A stretch of DNA of 64,000 nucleotides from Nannochloropsis salina CCMP1776. Its lineage: Eukaryota > Sar > Eustigmatophyceae > Eustigmatales > Monodopsidaceae. Location: positions 735,989-799,988 of the forward strand of contig SDOX01000016.1 of NCBI GenBank assembly GCA_004565275.1. Direction: 5' to 3'. A program made the translations under genes and the position numbers. Shown in pieces: positions 31,682 to 42,312 of this stretch (positions are counted from its first letter, which is position 1; each line of letters starts with the position of its first letter). The notes beneath the pieces were generated by a model that saw only the letters and a list, made by a program, of their open reading frames with translations, did no database searches and was not told the DNA's origin.

Positions 31682-32051
31682 CTAGTGCTGGCGGTTGGGA
31701 GCCACGATGGCGAAATAGAGAATGATGATGATGGCAGCGCTGATCACAAAGACAGGCACGATATTCCTGGCGTATCAAATAAACTCCTCCCTGAAAATTA
31801 GCAGGGCAACAATGATTATGGGAGAAAAGAGCTACATTAATAACAGTAGAGCTGCCCAACATGTATCCATTCCGTACAGTTTATCACGCGCACACTTACA
31901 TAAAGCAAGTCCAGGAGCATTCGGTTTCTTCCTGTGCATAATATGGTAGCGATGGAGGCCCTCGTCTATGCGTCGCGGGGGGGGGCGGTTCTGGGGAGGC
32001 TGCTGCACCTGTGCGGGGCCTGTCGCCTGCCCCACCGCTCTGATGCTGCAT
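31682..32051 (-). CDS. Candidate tiny single-pass membrane protein, two exons
   Basis: Exons 32051..31900 and 31766..31682 give 78 aa. The donor is a perfect GTAAGT (TTTAT|GTAAGT), the acceptor is CGCCAG|G, and the phase-2 junction completes a Met codon. The C-terminal exon encodes NIVPVFVISAAIIIILYFAI followed by VAPNRQH and a stop: one strongly hydrophobic helix with a short polar end. The N-terminal 50 residues are Pro/Gly/Arg rich and polar. Such an exon is unlikely by chance, and it resembles small tail-anchored subunits of respiratory, secretory or photosynthetic complexes, but I could not match it to a named one. The start codon is the least certain part. Confidence 0.5.
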
Positions 32052-32898
32052 GGCGACTGTTGGGCGGTATTGTCAGCCTAGTGAACGCTGGCATGTAATG
32101 GTGAGCTAAGACATCTTCTCATTGCATTTAGGGGAGATGAGAAGGGGCCTACGAGTAATTATTCCATTACACCGCCCGACTCCGCCCTCTTCCTTCCTTC
32201 CTAAGGGAGAAGCTTAACAAAAGCAGCGGCCATGCCCGCACATATTGGCACGCCTTCTTCAAATGTCAAGCTCACCCACCCTGCGATAGGCGAAAACAGA
32301 AAGCGAGTGCTTGTGCAAGGACATGGACACGTCCTTGATGACTCCTCGGCGCCTTCGCTCTTCGCATGCCCATGCGACTTGACGCCCCGTGGGAACGTAC
32401 GCCCCAACTCTCTCATGTCTTGCTTTCCAAATTATGAACCGGGTTTCAAATGGAGTCCAAATCTGTCATAACCCCGTATGCGGTTACCAAGAGCTTGGGT
32501 ATTGCGTGATGGGCCCATATGATCAAGGACACGTGTTTGTGTAGGAAGATGCCTTGGATGGGGGACCTCAGAGACTTGTCTGTACTACTCCATGCCCTCC
32601 GCCGCATATTCTGCCCACGGGCTGCGGCAGTTGTGGGCACTATTGCATTCAGTTTTGACTCCGTTAAGGGGGCTGAAGGAAAAATGTCAATGGGGGGAAG
32701 GGGGGTGTTACGAGGGGGAAAGGGGGGGAAGTGGGATTCGAGAGCGTATCCCGTCACATACAGGAGGACGCCATAGAGCACCAGACGCAGTATCCAAGCC
32801 GCAAAGTGACGTTCCTTGGTTGCTTTTTCTTTTATGTTCTTGTCAGTCTGGGCTTGCCTATACTCTTGACCCTCCCAGACATCTCATTTTGATCCTCT
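32052..32898. other. Intergenic upstream of the tiny membrane-protein gene
   Basis: About 850 bases between the tiny gene and the 3' end of eIF2-alpha. Several 70-110-aa ORFs lie on both strands without recognisable features; a hidden short exon cannot be excluded. Confidence 0.4.
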
Positions 32899-34637
32899 TC
32901 ATGCGTCCTCAGGGGCATCTCCGTCAACTTCCTCGTTCTCCTCCTCAATCCTCTTGATCATTGCTTGAAGATCCGCCTCATCACGCTGACTCACCACCTT
33001 AGGCTCCATTTTTACTTCCAGTCTACCCTCGCTTGCCACGATCCGCGCACGGATCCGCTCTATGACCTGATTCAAGTTCTCGATCCCGATGTCCTGTTCC
33101 AAGGTGTTGGTGGTGACGACATACCTAAACAGGGATGCACGACACAATGAGAAGATACATGAAAAGTCGAGATATGGGGCGTGGAGATTAGTCAAGCAAC
33201 CTCGGGAGTCATTGCAACATCTACGACACAGGTCCGATGGCGCCATCACCAGCGTCTTCTCAGGCCTAGTGTCACAGAAAAGCGAGGTATCTACCGCCCG
33301 CTTCTTCTATCCAACATGGCTCTATTCCTCCACCCAGAAACATCAGGCCAATGGATCCCGTCTCCCATATGCTTACATGGGCGGGGCGATCAATTTAATC
33401 TCCACCTCGCTCGAACAAGGCGTCTCCAAACCCGCTTGCAACGCCGCCCGCACGGCCTCGATCCCCTCGTAGGCGAAACAGGTCACGTCGATGTCTGCCC
33501 GGATCTTGATGGGCTTGGGCGCCAGACGACGCTTGATGTAGGTGACGATGCTGTGCTTGACCTCGGGCGAGATGTCCAGGCCTGCGAAGACATCCTCGTA
33601 CCGGTCGTCGCCCTCGGGCAGGAGGGACTGAGGGAGGGTTGTGTAGGAAAGGGAGGGGGAGGGGGAGGAATGAGGGGTGACAGCGCTAGATCACGGAGTA
33701 CTGTGGCGGGACTTCTGGTCAAGGAAATGCCGTGGCGTGGATATGGGCCGCGTGGGAACAGAGCGGCCAAGGCCCAAGAACTTTCCCCTATGGGGGTCGG
33801 AGGACCTCAGGGGCCACACACCTTGGTGAAGGCATCGAAGGCATGCCCGTGCTTGCGGTAGAGAGGCCAGGCCACCTTCTTGCACAGGTCCTCGAGCCAC
33901 AGGTGGTGCATGTCGGCGACGTGGCGGAGGACGGAGTGGACGGCTTTCGCCTTGTTGTAGCGCTCTTCGCATTTGATCACGTCGTCAGGGGAGACGCGAC
34001 GTTTGGAAAGGTCGATGTACCCTGAGAAGGAAAGGCACGAAAGGAAGTGAGCACAAGATTGTGTGCGTTTGCGTCAGAGCAACATTCGGAGGGTTCATGT
34101 CCGTGAGTGTGAGGGATCCTGAGGGGCAGGCTTACCTTTCTTCTTGTCCACCCGCAGCACGGAGACCACTTCCAGCTTGTTGACGCGAATGAGCTTCTTG
34201 ATGGATCGAATGCGACGCCGGGAGAGCTCGGAGTGGAGGATCATACCCTGCAAATGTCCGGTTCAAGAGCGATGTAAAGGGTTAGAGGGGCCCGGTGGAG
34301 AGAGTCAGTTGACGTGGCGCTTTTAAATGCTTTCTGGGGATCCAGCTTTTGGCCGCAGGCAGAGCACTCTGAACGCTTATACTATGCATCATCATCCAAA
34401 CGGGTAGCACTACACGAGAAGGGTCGAGCCGACCTTCCCCCCTCACCCTCCACGACAACCCGTTCCTTCCCTTTTCCTCTTCTCCGTCCTCACCTCTATG
34501 TCATTGTATTCGAGCAAGATGACTTCCGCTGCCATGTCAGCTATATTAATGACTTTCACCATGACCATACTCTCCGGATTGGGATACTGCTCCTCGTAAA
34601 ACCGACACTGGAGTCGCGTGGACTCATCCCGCGCCAT
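32899..34637 (-). CDS. EIF2S1: Translation initiation factor eIF2 alpha subunit
   Basis: Five exons, 34637..34494, 34247..34136, 34021..33822, 33627..33377 and 33124..32899, encode 310 aa, close to the usual 315. All junctions agree in phase and homology. The S1 domain begins [19 protein letters not shown], and the regulatory loop [17 protein letters not shown] is intact, with the phosphorylatable Ser (human Ser51) at about residue 54, so control by eIF2-alpha kinases should operate. The helical domain contains [14 protein letters not shown] and [15 protein letters not shown], and the C-terminal alpha/beta domain includes [15 protein letters not shown] and [14 protein letters not shown], ending in an acidic tail. 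The subunit carries initiator tRNA to the 40S ribosome as part of eIF2 in the cytosol. The Met at 34637 is chosen because it stands at the usual distance before the S1 domain; an upstream leader intron is possible. Confidence 0.95.
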
Positions 34638-36533
34638 CTGCGTGCTTTCCTCTCCGTCTGAAGCCTGCGCACAAATTGCAGTCATGTGAGGAAGCATTAA
34701 AATAGAAGCAAAAATTAAACAATGTGCGAGGTAAAACGTACCATGATTTTAGCACCACGGATCGAGCAGTGCGAAATAAGAAAGCCTTGAGCGCTAACGC
34801 TTGTAAAATGCTGTAGTATGTGGTGGGTGGGTGGGGAGGCTGGAAGAGGTGGGACACGAAGAACGGGTAGCCCCTCACACCCGCAAGTGTGACAGGTCAT
34901 TGACTCTCCAAGCATCGACGCAGTTTGGTACTGACACTTTGACATGTCGTCCATTCAGTGAAAGGGTGCGGTTGAAGTGGCTCACTTCTTATTTGCAATT
35001 CTTGGGCATGCCAGGGTCCTTTCATGTGTGCTCTGCCGGGTATCCTTTTAGCCCCATATCATATGATAAGTCGTGAAGAAGGGTGCTGCAAACCTGCAAA
35101 AGGTAAGCATCCCTTGTATCTGTAACTATAACAGCATAAAGATAATTTTATGTGTTTTGAGGAATCAGTTTCATCTGTCCGACGTTATTTTGTTGAGTGT
35201 GAAGGCTCAGCACCACGTGCAGAGGGAAGAGAGCATTATGAAAAACTCCTTCCATCTCATGTCCCCTCTATAAAGGTAGGAAAATATTTCACTACTAAAA
35301 TAAACGACTTTCATAGTCAAATAGATAAACAGTTCAAATCAAGACAACCGCTGTACAATAATTGACGCACAAATCCGTCCTAATGTGCACAAAATTAAAG
35401 GCGCCTATTTTCGCCTTCTTTGAGTTTGTATTGCTCTCTGTACGTGCAATCTTCCTATATAACGTCTGTTTGTCATCCGGAGGAAACAAAGGCACAGAAG
35501 GCCGATTGACGGAGAACCAAGGAAAGCAAAGAAATCAAGCTTCCTTCGCACATTTTCTGTAAACCAAGAAGGTTTTCCTTTTCATGGCACTTTTACTGAC
35601 AAAGTGCAGGTTAGCGGACGCAGATTTTCACTGTAAAAATTGTTAAAAGTGTTTTGCTTACGGCTTCCTCCTCGGTATTTTTCAAGGAACCAACTCGCCT
35701 GCTTTCACTGCAGGATGAAGGACGCGTCACTTCAGTCGCTGTCTCCATTCCCGTGTAACCCAGCTTTAAGTGCTGCACCTTTTATGCCTCCCGACAAGTT
35801 GCACAGACGTCCTTGTGTGCAAAGAAGGCGTTACCGTTCTTTCCTTTATCTCCCTCTTACAATGACAGGGGTGTCATTTGGGGAAAAGTTCGATTTTAGC
35901 GCACCACACGAATCGGCCGTCCTACCAGGCATCTCTCTCCCAAGGGAATTAAAAAACGATTACCGTCATCAACCAACACCTACCATTAACATAATCGACA
36001 AGAACGTTCACACATGTTTGATCAAGGTTGCCCGCTCCAGCTCTTGACGCCTCACAAATAGACCAGGTCGAATCCTGCGTAGGCAGGTATGGGGCCACGT
36101 TTCTTTGTCGATCCCATGGACTCCGAGGATGACGATACTTGCCGCTGTGGCCATGCACCCGGCTTGAAGACTCTCTGTACAACCAAGATTTTAATCCTTT
36201 CGGGGCCAGAGCTATCGGCCACGATGACACGCATGAAATTTCTACACTCTGGGACGACTAGACTCTCACACCGCGAAAAACCTCCCGTATTTTTCAAAAT
36301 CTTCCCACACAAGCTTTTTTCCCTACAACAGGCACAATCCCTATGCACGCACTAGAACTTAATAGAGGTACACATTCGCTTCCATGCACGCGTATGCACG
36401 ACCCAGCTACCTCCTCCAGCCTTCGGGCTCGTTCACCGCTATTTCGACAGTCCTAACCACCCCTCGTTCGCAGTGAACCAGCCTACCAAGCCATGTATTC
36501 CCCCTTCCTCTCCGCTACTTTGCCGGGTGCCTA
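34638..36533. other. AT-rich intergenic region with weak ORFs
   Basis: About 1.9 kb between the eIF2-alpha start and the bZIP 3' end, AT-rich from 34900 to 35650. Weak ORFs on both strands cluster at 35.7-36.35 kb: a plus ORF from an ATG at 35715 (about 110 aa), another from 36089, and a minus ORF from 36234. None has a recognisable domain. I call no gene here. Confidence 0.45.
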
Positions 36534-38825
36534 TTACCATGGGGGTTGGGTCGACCAGGACGGGCCCAGGGAGGCCCCCTCTGCTCCCTCCTCCCTCCCT
36601 CCACCTTCCCCTTCCCACACCCGCAGATTCTCCCCCCTCCGCCTTACACCGGCCCCTTCCTCGGAGCCTCTTTCCAGTGCCCCTGCCTCCGTACCGCCCC
36701 TCTCCAACGGGAGTTCTTGGGGGTACGCAGCGCCCCCCACCCCTGGCCTCACCATGCCCAGCCGCATTGAGATCAAGGATCCCCCTTCCCCTCTCCCTCC
36801 CTCCCCCCCTCTCCCTCCCTCCCCCCCTCGCCCCAGGCTCAAGCTGCCCCCAGTCTCCACCGGGGCGTACTCCGGGAACTCCCAGACTTCGCTGTCCAAA
36901 TGCTCCACCTCGCTGCTTCCAGGGCGGGTCCTGCTAGCTTGCCTGGCTCCTCCATCCGCATTTCCGTCCCTGCCTGCCATTGCTGTGGCCCGCCCCCGCT
37001 TTCGATCAGTCTTGGACGTGCCCTGACGATGACGTCGGTCCCCTTCCAAAGAAGAAGTGGAGGCGGGGCCCGTGGCGATCTGGTCAGGGGGGCTCTTCCG
37101 TTGTCCCCGACCCCGGGCATAGCCGGGCTCAGAGGCATCCATCCCCTGCTCAGGAAGCCGTGAATACTCCGCTTCCTCTTCCACCGGATCCTTATTTTGC
37201 TCTTTCGAGACCAACCCCGGTGCGGATGCGCCTTGTACACCCTGTTCCGACCCAAATTTCACCCCCTCGACCCCTTCGCCAAAGTAGAAATCGGAGGTGG
37301 AATCCATCAATGGCATCAGAGCCGCGGGCTCCCAGATCGATGTTTTTTGTACTTGCTGCTGCTGTTGTCGCTGTTGTTCCAAGGCCAATTGATGTTGTTG
37401 CTGCAGCTGCTGTCCCCGCAGGCGTTGCTCTGCCTCCTGCGATTGAGCGGGAGAGGACACCCTGGAGAACTGCGGCCGTTGTGCAAAGCCTACTTCCGAC
37501 GCGCTGAGACGCGCGTAGGTTGGTGCCGAGGATTCCGCCGTGACAGGGCCCTTTCGACCCCCAGAGTCCACTCCGGACCCCTTCGAATCTCCGATTCTTC
37601 CGGCTTCAGTCTGGGGTGGGCCCCCAGAGGAGGGCGTTGGCCGTGACTGGCGCGCGGAGGAGGAGGGAGGGAGGGAAGAAGGAAGGGAAATATTAAGACT
37701 GGAGGGGTCGAAGCCCAGCATGCCCGCCAGCGGCTGATAGAACCCGTCAAGGTCAGATTCTTCCAAAAATGGGTTTATACCCTGCGAGTCCGCCGCGCCT
37801 GCTTGTTGCTGCGCCTCCATTATCCGCTCCTCTTGCTGTTGTTGCCAAGTCAAGCCGGCGGGCGTGGCCCCCGTTCCTCGGACAATGTCCCCGCCCGCAT
37901 CCCTGGCCGACTCCAAGGTGTCCACGCCCTCATACCGCGCCAGCCGTTGCTTTAATTGTCGATTTTTGTCTTTAAGGGCCTCCACCTCCAGCTCCAATGC
38001 CTCCACTTGGTCCCGCTTCCGTTTGCGAGACAAGGCAGCCGACTCCCGGTTTCTTATCATCCGAAGCTGCTTCTTGGTCAGAGCCACGGCTGCGGCCATG
38101 TCTTCCGCGTCACGTCTCATCCGTGAGGTGACCATTCCCGTCACGGAGCTGGAGCAGCTCCCTGGTGGGCTGTCGCACGCGAGGCCCGCCAGCCCCTCCC
38201 TGTCCCCATCGTCCTCTTTAATCTGGTACGGGTGTTCCTGGAGGTGTCGTTGGGAGGACGACAGGAGCATCTCTCCCCGGTTTTGTAAGAGGCCCATTTT
38301 CCGGGCCCGGGCGCGTCGGCGTTCAGCGGCCTGCGAAGACGTAGTACTTGCGCCGGTAGACGTGGTCGAAGCTGTTACACTACTTGACCCGTGATCCTCC
38401 CCACCTTGCCGGCTGCTACTTGTGCTGCTTCCAGTCGAGTCCTCTTGACCTGCCCATGCAGACACCGAGGTAGAGGCTTCCGAAGGGGGCGCTGAAGACG
38501 ACGAGGAGGCGTTCGAATGGATACCTCTCGCGCCATCATCCGTCCTCCCCGATATCCTGTCCTTAAAACCTTTGCTGTTCGAGACCGGGTCTGGGTTCAT
38601 GTCCTCGGCACTGTTACGCATCAGCAAATCTATGTCCACGGCAGCGGTTTGAGGCTTGGTTTTGGAGATAGCACTGTCAAGGTCTTGCAGGGCTGGTGGG
38701 GACAGCCTGTCACCGGGAGTGTTGAGATCGTTGTTGCCTCCTGGTGCCGCATCCAGAGCTGACTCAATCTCCTCCTTCATGGCCATAAGGTAGGACTGCT
38801 CATCCAGAGCGCCATCTGTGATCAT
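36534..38825 (-). CDS. bZIP transcription factor
   Basis: A single exon encodes 763 aa. The basic region at about 251-271 reads KKQLRMIRNRESAALSRKRK, containing the invariant N..(A/S)..SR core, and is followed by a zipper with Leu/Leu/Leu spacing (VEALELEVEALKDKNRQLKQ, 274-297). The basic region most resembles the ATF6/plant bZIP17-28 class (RxIxNRESAxxSRxRK), but no transmembrane helix follows, so this looks like a soluble nuclear factor. The N-terminal 250 residues are acidic/Ser/Thr rich and may activate transcription; the C-terminal 450 are disordered, with Gln runs (about 490-515) and a Gly/Arg/Glu repeat near the end encoded by an 18-bp tandem repeat (about 36781-36830). Target genes are unknown. 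The gene is divergent from the FG-GAP gene. Confidence 0.88.
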   Translation of the reverse strand: MITDGALDEQSYLMAMKEEIESALDAAPGGNNDLNTPGDRLSPPALQDLDSAISKTKPQTAAVDIDLLMRNSAEDMNPDPVSNSKGFKDRISGRTDDGARGIHSNASSSSSAPPSEASTSVSAWAGQEDSTGSSTSSSRQGGEDHGSSSVTASTTSTGASTTSSQAAERRRARARKMGLLQNRGEMLLSSSQRHLQEHPYQIKEDDGDREGLAGLACDSPPGSCSSSVTGMVTSRMRRDAEDMAAAVALTKKQLRMIRNRESAALSRKRKRDQVEALELEVEALKDKNRQLKQRLARYEGVDTLESARDAGGDIVRGTGATPAGLTWQQQQEERIMEAQQQAGAADSQGINPFLEESDLDGFYQPLAGMLGFDPSSLNISLPSSLPPSSSARQSRPTPSSGGPPQTEAGRIGDSKGSGVDSGGRKGPVTAESSAPTYARLSASEVGFAQRPQFSRVSSPAQSQEAEQRLRGQQLQQQHQLALEQQRQQQQQVQKTSIWEPAALMPLMDSTSDFYFGEGVEGVKFGSEQGVQGASAPGLVSKEQNKDPVEEEAEYSRLPEQGMDASEPGYARGRGQRKSPPDQIATGPASTSSLEGDRRHRQGTSKTDRKRGRATAMAGRDGNADGGARQASRTRPGSSEVEHLDSEVWEFPEYAPVETGGSLSLGRGGEGGRGGEGGRGEGGSLISMRLGMVRPGVGGAAYPQELPLERGGTEAGALERGSEEGAGVRRRGENLRVWEGEGGGREEGAEGASLGPSWSTQPPW
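36779..36835. repeat. Pyrimidine-rich 18-bp tandem repeat inside the bZIP gene
   Basis: The unit ctccctccctccccccct occurs in near-perfect tandem copies and translates on the minus strand to a Gly/Arg/Glu run in the disordered C-terminus of the bZIP protein. Length variation would stay in frame, since the unit is a multiple of three. Confidence 0.7.
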
Positions 38826-39835
38826 GCCAGCTGTGGGGGTGAATGCACGCGCTGTGGTACACTTGTTGCCTCAGGTGGCTGGCAGAAAGGAGACAACAAA
38901 TGCAGGGAAAAGCACCAGCTTTACCAGCATTGACCACGACCAGGTTCCAACAACTGAGAAGACAGCGAGCCTTCGAGTTATTATGATATGATCGTGTGCA
39001 ACACCGTGGGCTTGTTTGCTTGCTGCAGGGGTCAAGCGTCCAAAGGCGTGAACAAGGAGAAGCCTGTCGGCCAAATTTCGCGAGGTGCGTACTCTGAAGG
39101 GGAGAAGGGGGGGGGTGTTTGAACTTGGGTGAACACACGTAGTCTGTCCGTCAACAAGAGTCTAAAAACACCCGGAAAGCAATATCGCATGTATGTTGAT
39201 GGAAAAGCGGTGACAGTCGGCTTGCGTATTCGCGTCGGTGACCAATGGAGGAGTTTGACACGGAAGCACCACCTTGTAGCATTCCTCGGATAGGCGGCAA
39301 CGGGGGGGGGGCGTTACTCGAATGATTTTACATTCTCAACAAATTAGCCGCTTGCCCCAAACCCCGTCGCCTCCGCCCATGCTGCCCGTGTCGAGACCCA
39401 AATCGGGTTGGACACAGAGCACGAACGTGGGGCAAGTCTTACGGCAGGTGAGTGGCGAGATTCCCGGGTGCCGTATGCTCCCTCGGTTTCCTTATGAACC
39501 GGGTGGAAGGCTTTAGGAAAGGATGATGACCTTTTAAGCCCGTAAACATCAACCCAAAACGCGGACACGCCCCGAGTTTATGTGCCCAGGGCATGGGGTA
39601 TGAAGGAAGAGCGCCACATTGTTGCCATGCATGCCTTGTCGCCACTCGGTACCGAAAAATATTTTTAGTGCAGCACTTTGCATGTTGATTTGCTCTTAGC
39701 CACGAACATTACTAATATACTTGCCTCTTCTGGCACGTACAAGGAAAAATCGATCCTCTCAGCATTGACCTTGTCGCCTTTAACTCCTCAGCTTCTTCTC
39801 GATATAAACAGGCATATAAGTCATTTCTTTTGAGA
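38826..39835. promoter_or_regulatory. Divergent intergenic region, bZIP / FG-GAP gene
   Basis: About 1 kb head to head. It should contain both promoters. No other gene is evident; a run of ten or more G at about 39301 is the only conspicuous local feature. Confidence 0.5.
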
Positions 39836-41795
39836 ATGAGAATACTTTCAACAACACTGGTATGTCGCTTCTTAGTTTTGGCTATTGTTCGCGACCACCT
39901 CCTGGACGGCTCGACTCCCTCAACTGCTGCCTACACACCACCCGGGGAAAACTATAACGAGGTGGAACATACCCTAGAGAGCCGACTGCGAAAACCATAT
40001 CCTAGAGATGGAAGAGATGATATCCGATCGCAGATTTCAATGCTGCGCAAGACGGATAGTCCAAACTTTAGGGAGCAAATTGACATCGACCAGGAACAAG
40101 CGCCACAAGGAGACATCCTGCTACAGAAGGATGGCTTCGTCACTGAGGATACTACTCCAACAGACATCGACATATCCCCCGCACCTCCTCTGACGTCTTT
40201 TTATGAAGTTGTTGACGACATCAGTGAATTTTTTCTTGAGGCCAGCCTTTCAAACGACACGATCATTGCAACGCGTCGTGAAAGAAATCAAGATGATTCC
40301 TTTACAAGAGCATTCTCCCTTGGAGAGTTCTCCCTTGGAGACAGCCTTCAGGGCCTGCCGTTCGATCCCAACAAGCGCGATCTTCGCAATAAAAAGAAGA
40401 CAGCCTATTTACCGGACGGGAATCTGCTTCCTGCGAAGGCTAACGGGGAAAAAAAAGGGCTGAAACACAAAGGTATGGGGACTACCAGGAGCCCTGCTTC
40501 CAAACCAGGTGTCACAGCCGGTCTAACACGCACGCGTGATACCATTGATGCGCGTAATCACAAAGTGAAACATGGAGGCCACGCCTTGTGTACAAATTTG
40601 CGATTTACCCCGCCTTTGTCCTTCCCATCGGAGGGCGTAGGACCCACCGACATGGAAGTCGGGGACGTCAATGGCGACAAGATCAAGGACTTGGTGGTGG
40701 CTGCTTCGGGCTCAGACGTTGTCGTCGTCTTTTTGGGGCGCGGGGATGGGACTTTCTTTCACGGAACTCGCTTCCCAGTGGGACCGCCAGGGAGCTATCC
40801 TTATCGCATCCGGCTTGCCGACGTCAACCGCGACGGGCGCTTGGACATCGTCACGGCGAACCTGGGCGGACAAGCCCTTTCTGTTCTGCTGGGCAGAGGG
40901 GACGGTTCCTTTACGAACGGATTTGTCTTTCCGACGGGCGGCGGGGGCCCTGTGGATCTGGCCCTCGGCGACTTCAACGGTGACGGTATCCTGGACATCG
41001 CCTTGGCGCTTGCCGCTCGCGAGAGCTTGACAGTCCTATGGGGGGACGGGCTCGGATCGTTCGTTCGACCGCTGCAAGTGGCACTGGGGGGGGTCCCCGG
41101 CGTGGGCTTCCCCCTCTCCATCCTGGCTGTGGACTTGAACCTGGACGGGTTCGCCGACGTGGTAGTAGGACTCTCGACAGGGAGCCGGAGCATGGCCGTG
41201 CTGACCAGTCTGGGCGATGGGACCTTCCGACGACCCGCGCTGTACGATCTGGGGACCCGGATCAGGCCCGTGGCTCTGGTGGTGGGGCTATTCAATACCG
41301 ACTTATTCCCGGACGTGGCTACTGTCAACGGCGGACTCGACAATTCCGTCTCCATTTTGCTGGGTCGGGGGGACGGGACTTTTCACAGACCGAGGAGCTA
41401 CTCGATCTCACCAGGACTGGCCCCCATGGCGTTGGCTGTGGGAGATTTCAATGGAGATTTGCACGCCGATATTGTCACTGCGAATGCCCTATCGAACGAC
41501 GTAACGTTACTGAGAGGTGAGGCAAAAAAGTTGGAGTGAGCGGGTTACGGTCCCCCTCCGCGGATGTATCACAGGCATAGATTTTTTTATCACACTTACA
41601 GGGCACGGGGATGGGAGCTTTACGCGAACGCGGACATTTCCTGCGGACGGCATTGGCATTCCGGGTCCGAGTGCCATAGCGGTAGGCCTCATGAATAAAG
41701 ACCTGAAGCACGATATTGTTGTCGCCCATTTATCTGGGAATCTGGTGTCCGTATTGCTGAATACGTGCACCAAAGAGTACCATCATCACAAATGA
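39836..41795 (+). CDS. Secreted FG-GAP/VCBS repeat protein (integrin-alpha-like propeller)
   Basis: Two exons, 39836..41516 and 41602..41795, encode 624 aa; the phase-1 junction (AGAG|GTGAGG..TTACAG|GG) continues the repeat as LLRGHGDGSFTR. The N-terminus has a modest signal peptide (MRILSTTLVCRFLVLAIV). Residues 25-260 are polar and charged without a known domain. From about 265 onward, six or seven FG-GAP/VCBS blades follow, each with a calcium-binding loop: DVNGDKIKDLVV, DVNRDGRLDIVTA, DFNGDGILDIALA, DLNLDGFADVVVG, DFNGDLHADIVTA and a degenerate one in exon 2. Blades alternate with LLGRGDGTF-type turns. This predicts a beta-propeller. No C-terminal membrane helix is present, so it is probably a secreted or wall-associated adhesion or ligand-binding protein; the ligand is unknown. 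Confidence 0.85.
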
Positions 41796-42312
41796 AAATT
41801 AGTTGGATTGTACAAAACCAGAATGAATCCATATTTTCCGAAGGCAGCATTCAAGTCACGTTTCTTTTCAAATTAGCGCCAATCCCAATCTTTTAAGAAA
41901 GTGGGACATGCTTTCCTATACATATATGAATATTTTTTAAAGGATACAAACCTGCCTCAATAATTTTGAATGGCATGCACGCGTAATGAAAACAAACCCC
42001 GTAAAAAAAAAGTGGTAGTTAGTAGTGAGCGGCTGCCTGCTCCTGTCGCGAGGTTCCATGTACCCCCCACCGAGTTTACCATGATATTTGATATTTGATA
42101 TTTGCTCTCGATGGAGGGCAAAAACAGGAATGCTCGTCGACCTCCACTCCATTCATCAATCTTTCAAGTGTCGTCTCGTCTCCATTACAAATTACCAGTC
42201 GCAATATTATTTTTAAAAAATAATTAAATAAAAGACTTCAAGCCCCACTACAGAAAACCACGAGCTGCCCCAACCAGCCCTATCAGCCTGATGGACTACT
42301 GTCATATGATAA
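41796..42312. other. Intergenic between FG-GAP and DYRK genes
   Basis: A tandem spacer of about 515 bases, AT-rich at 41880-41950 and 42190-42240. It should hold the DYRK promoter. Nothing else is recognised. Confidence 0.5.

Noticed and set aside
36060-36085. GGTCGAATCC resembling a tRNA T-arm
   Set aside because: Stem pairs poorly and no upstream cloverleaf can be drawn.
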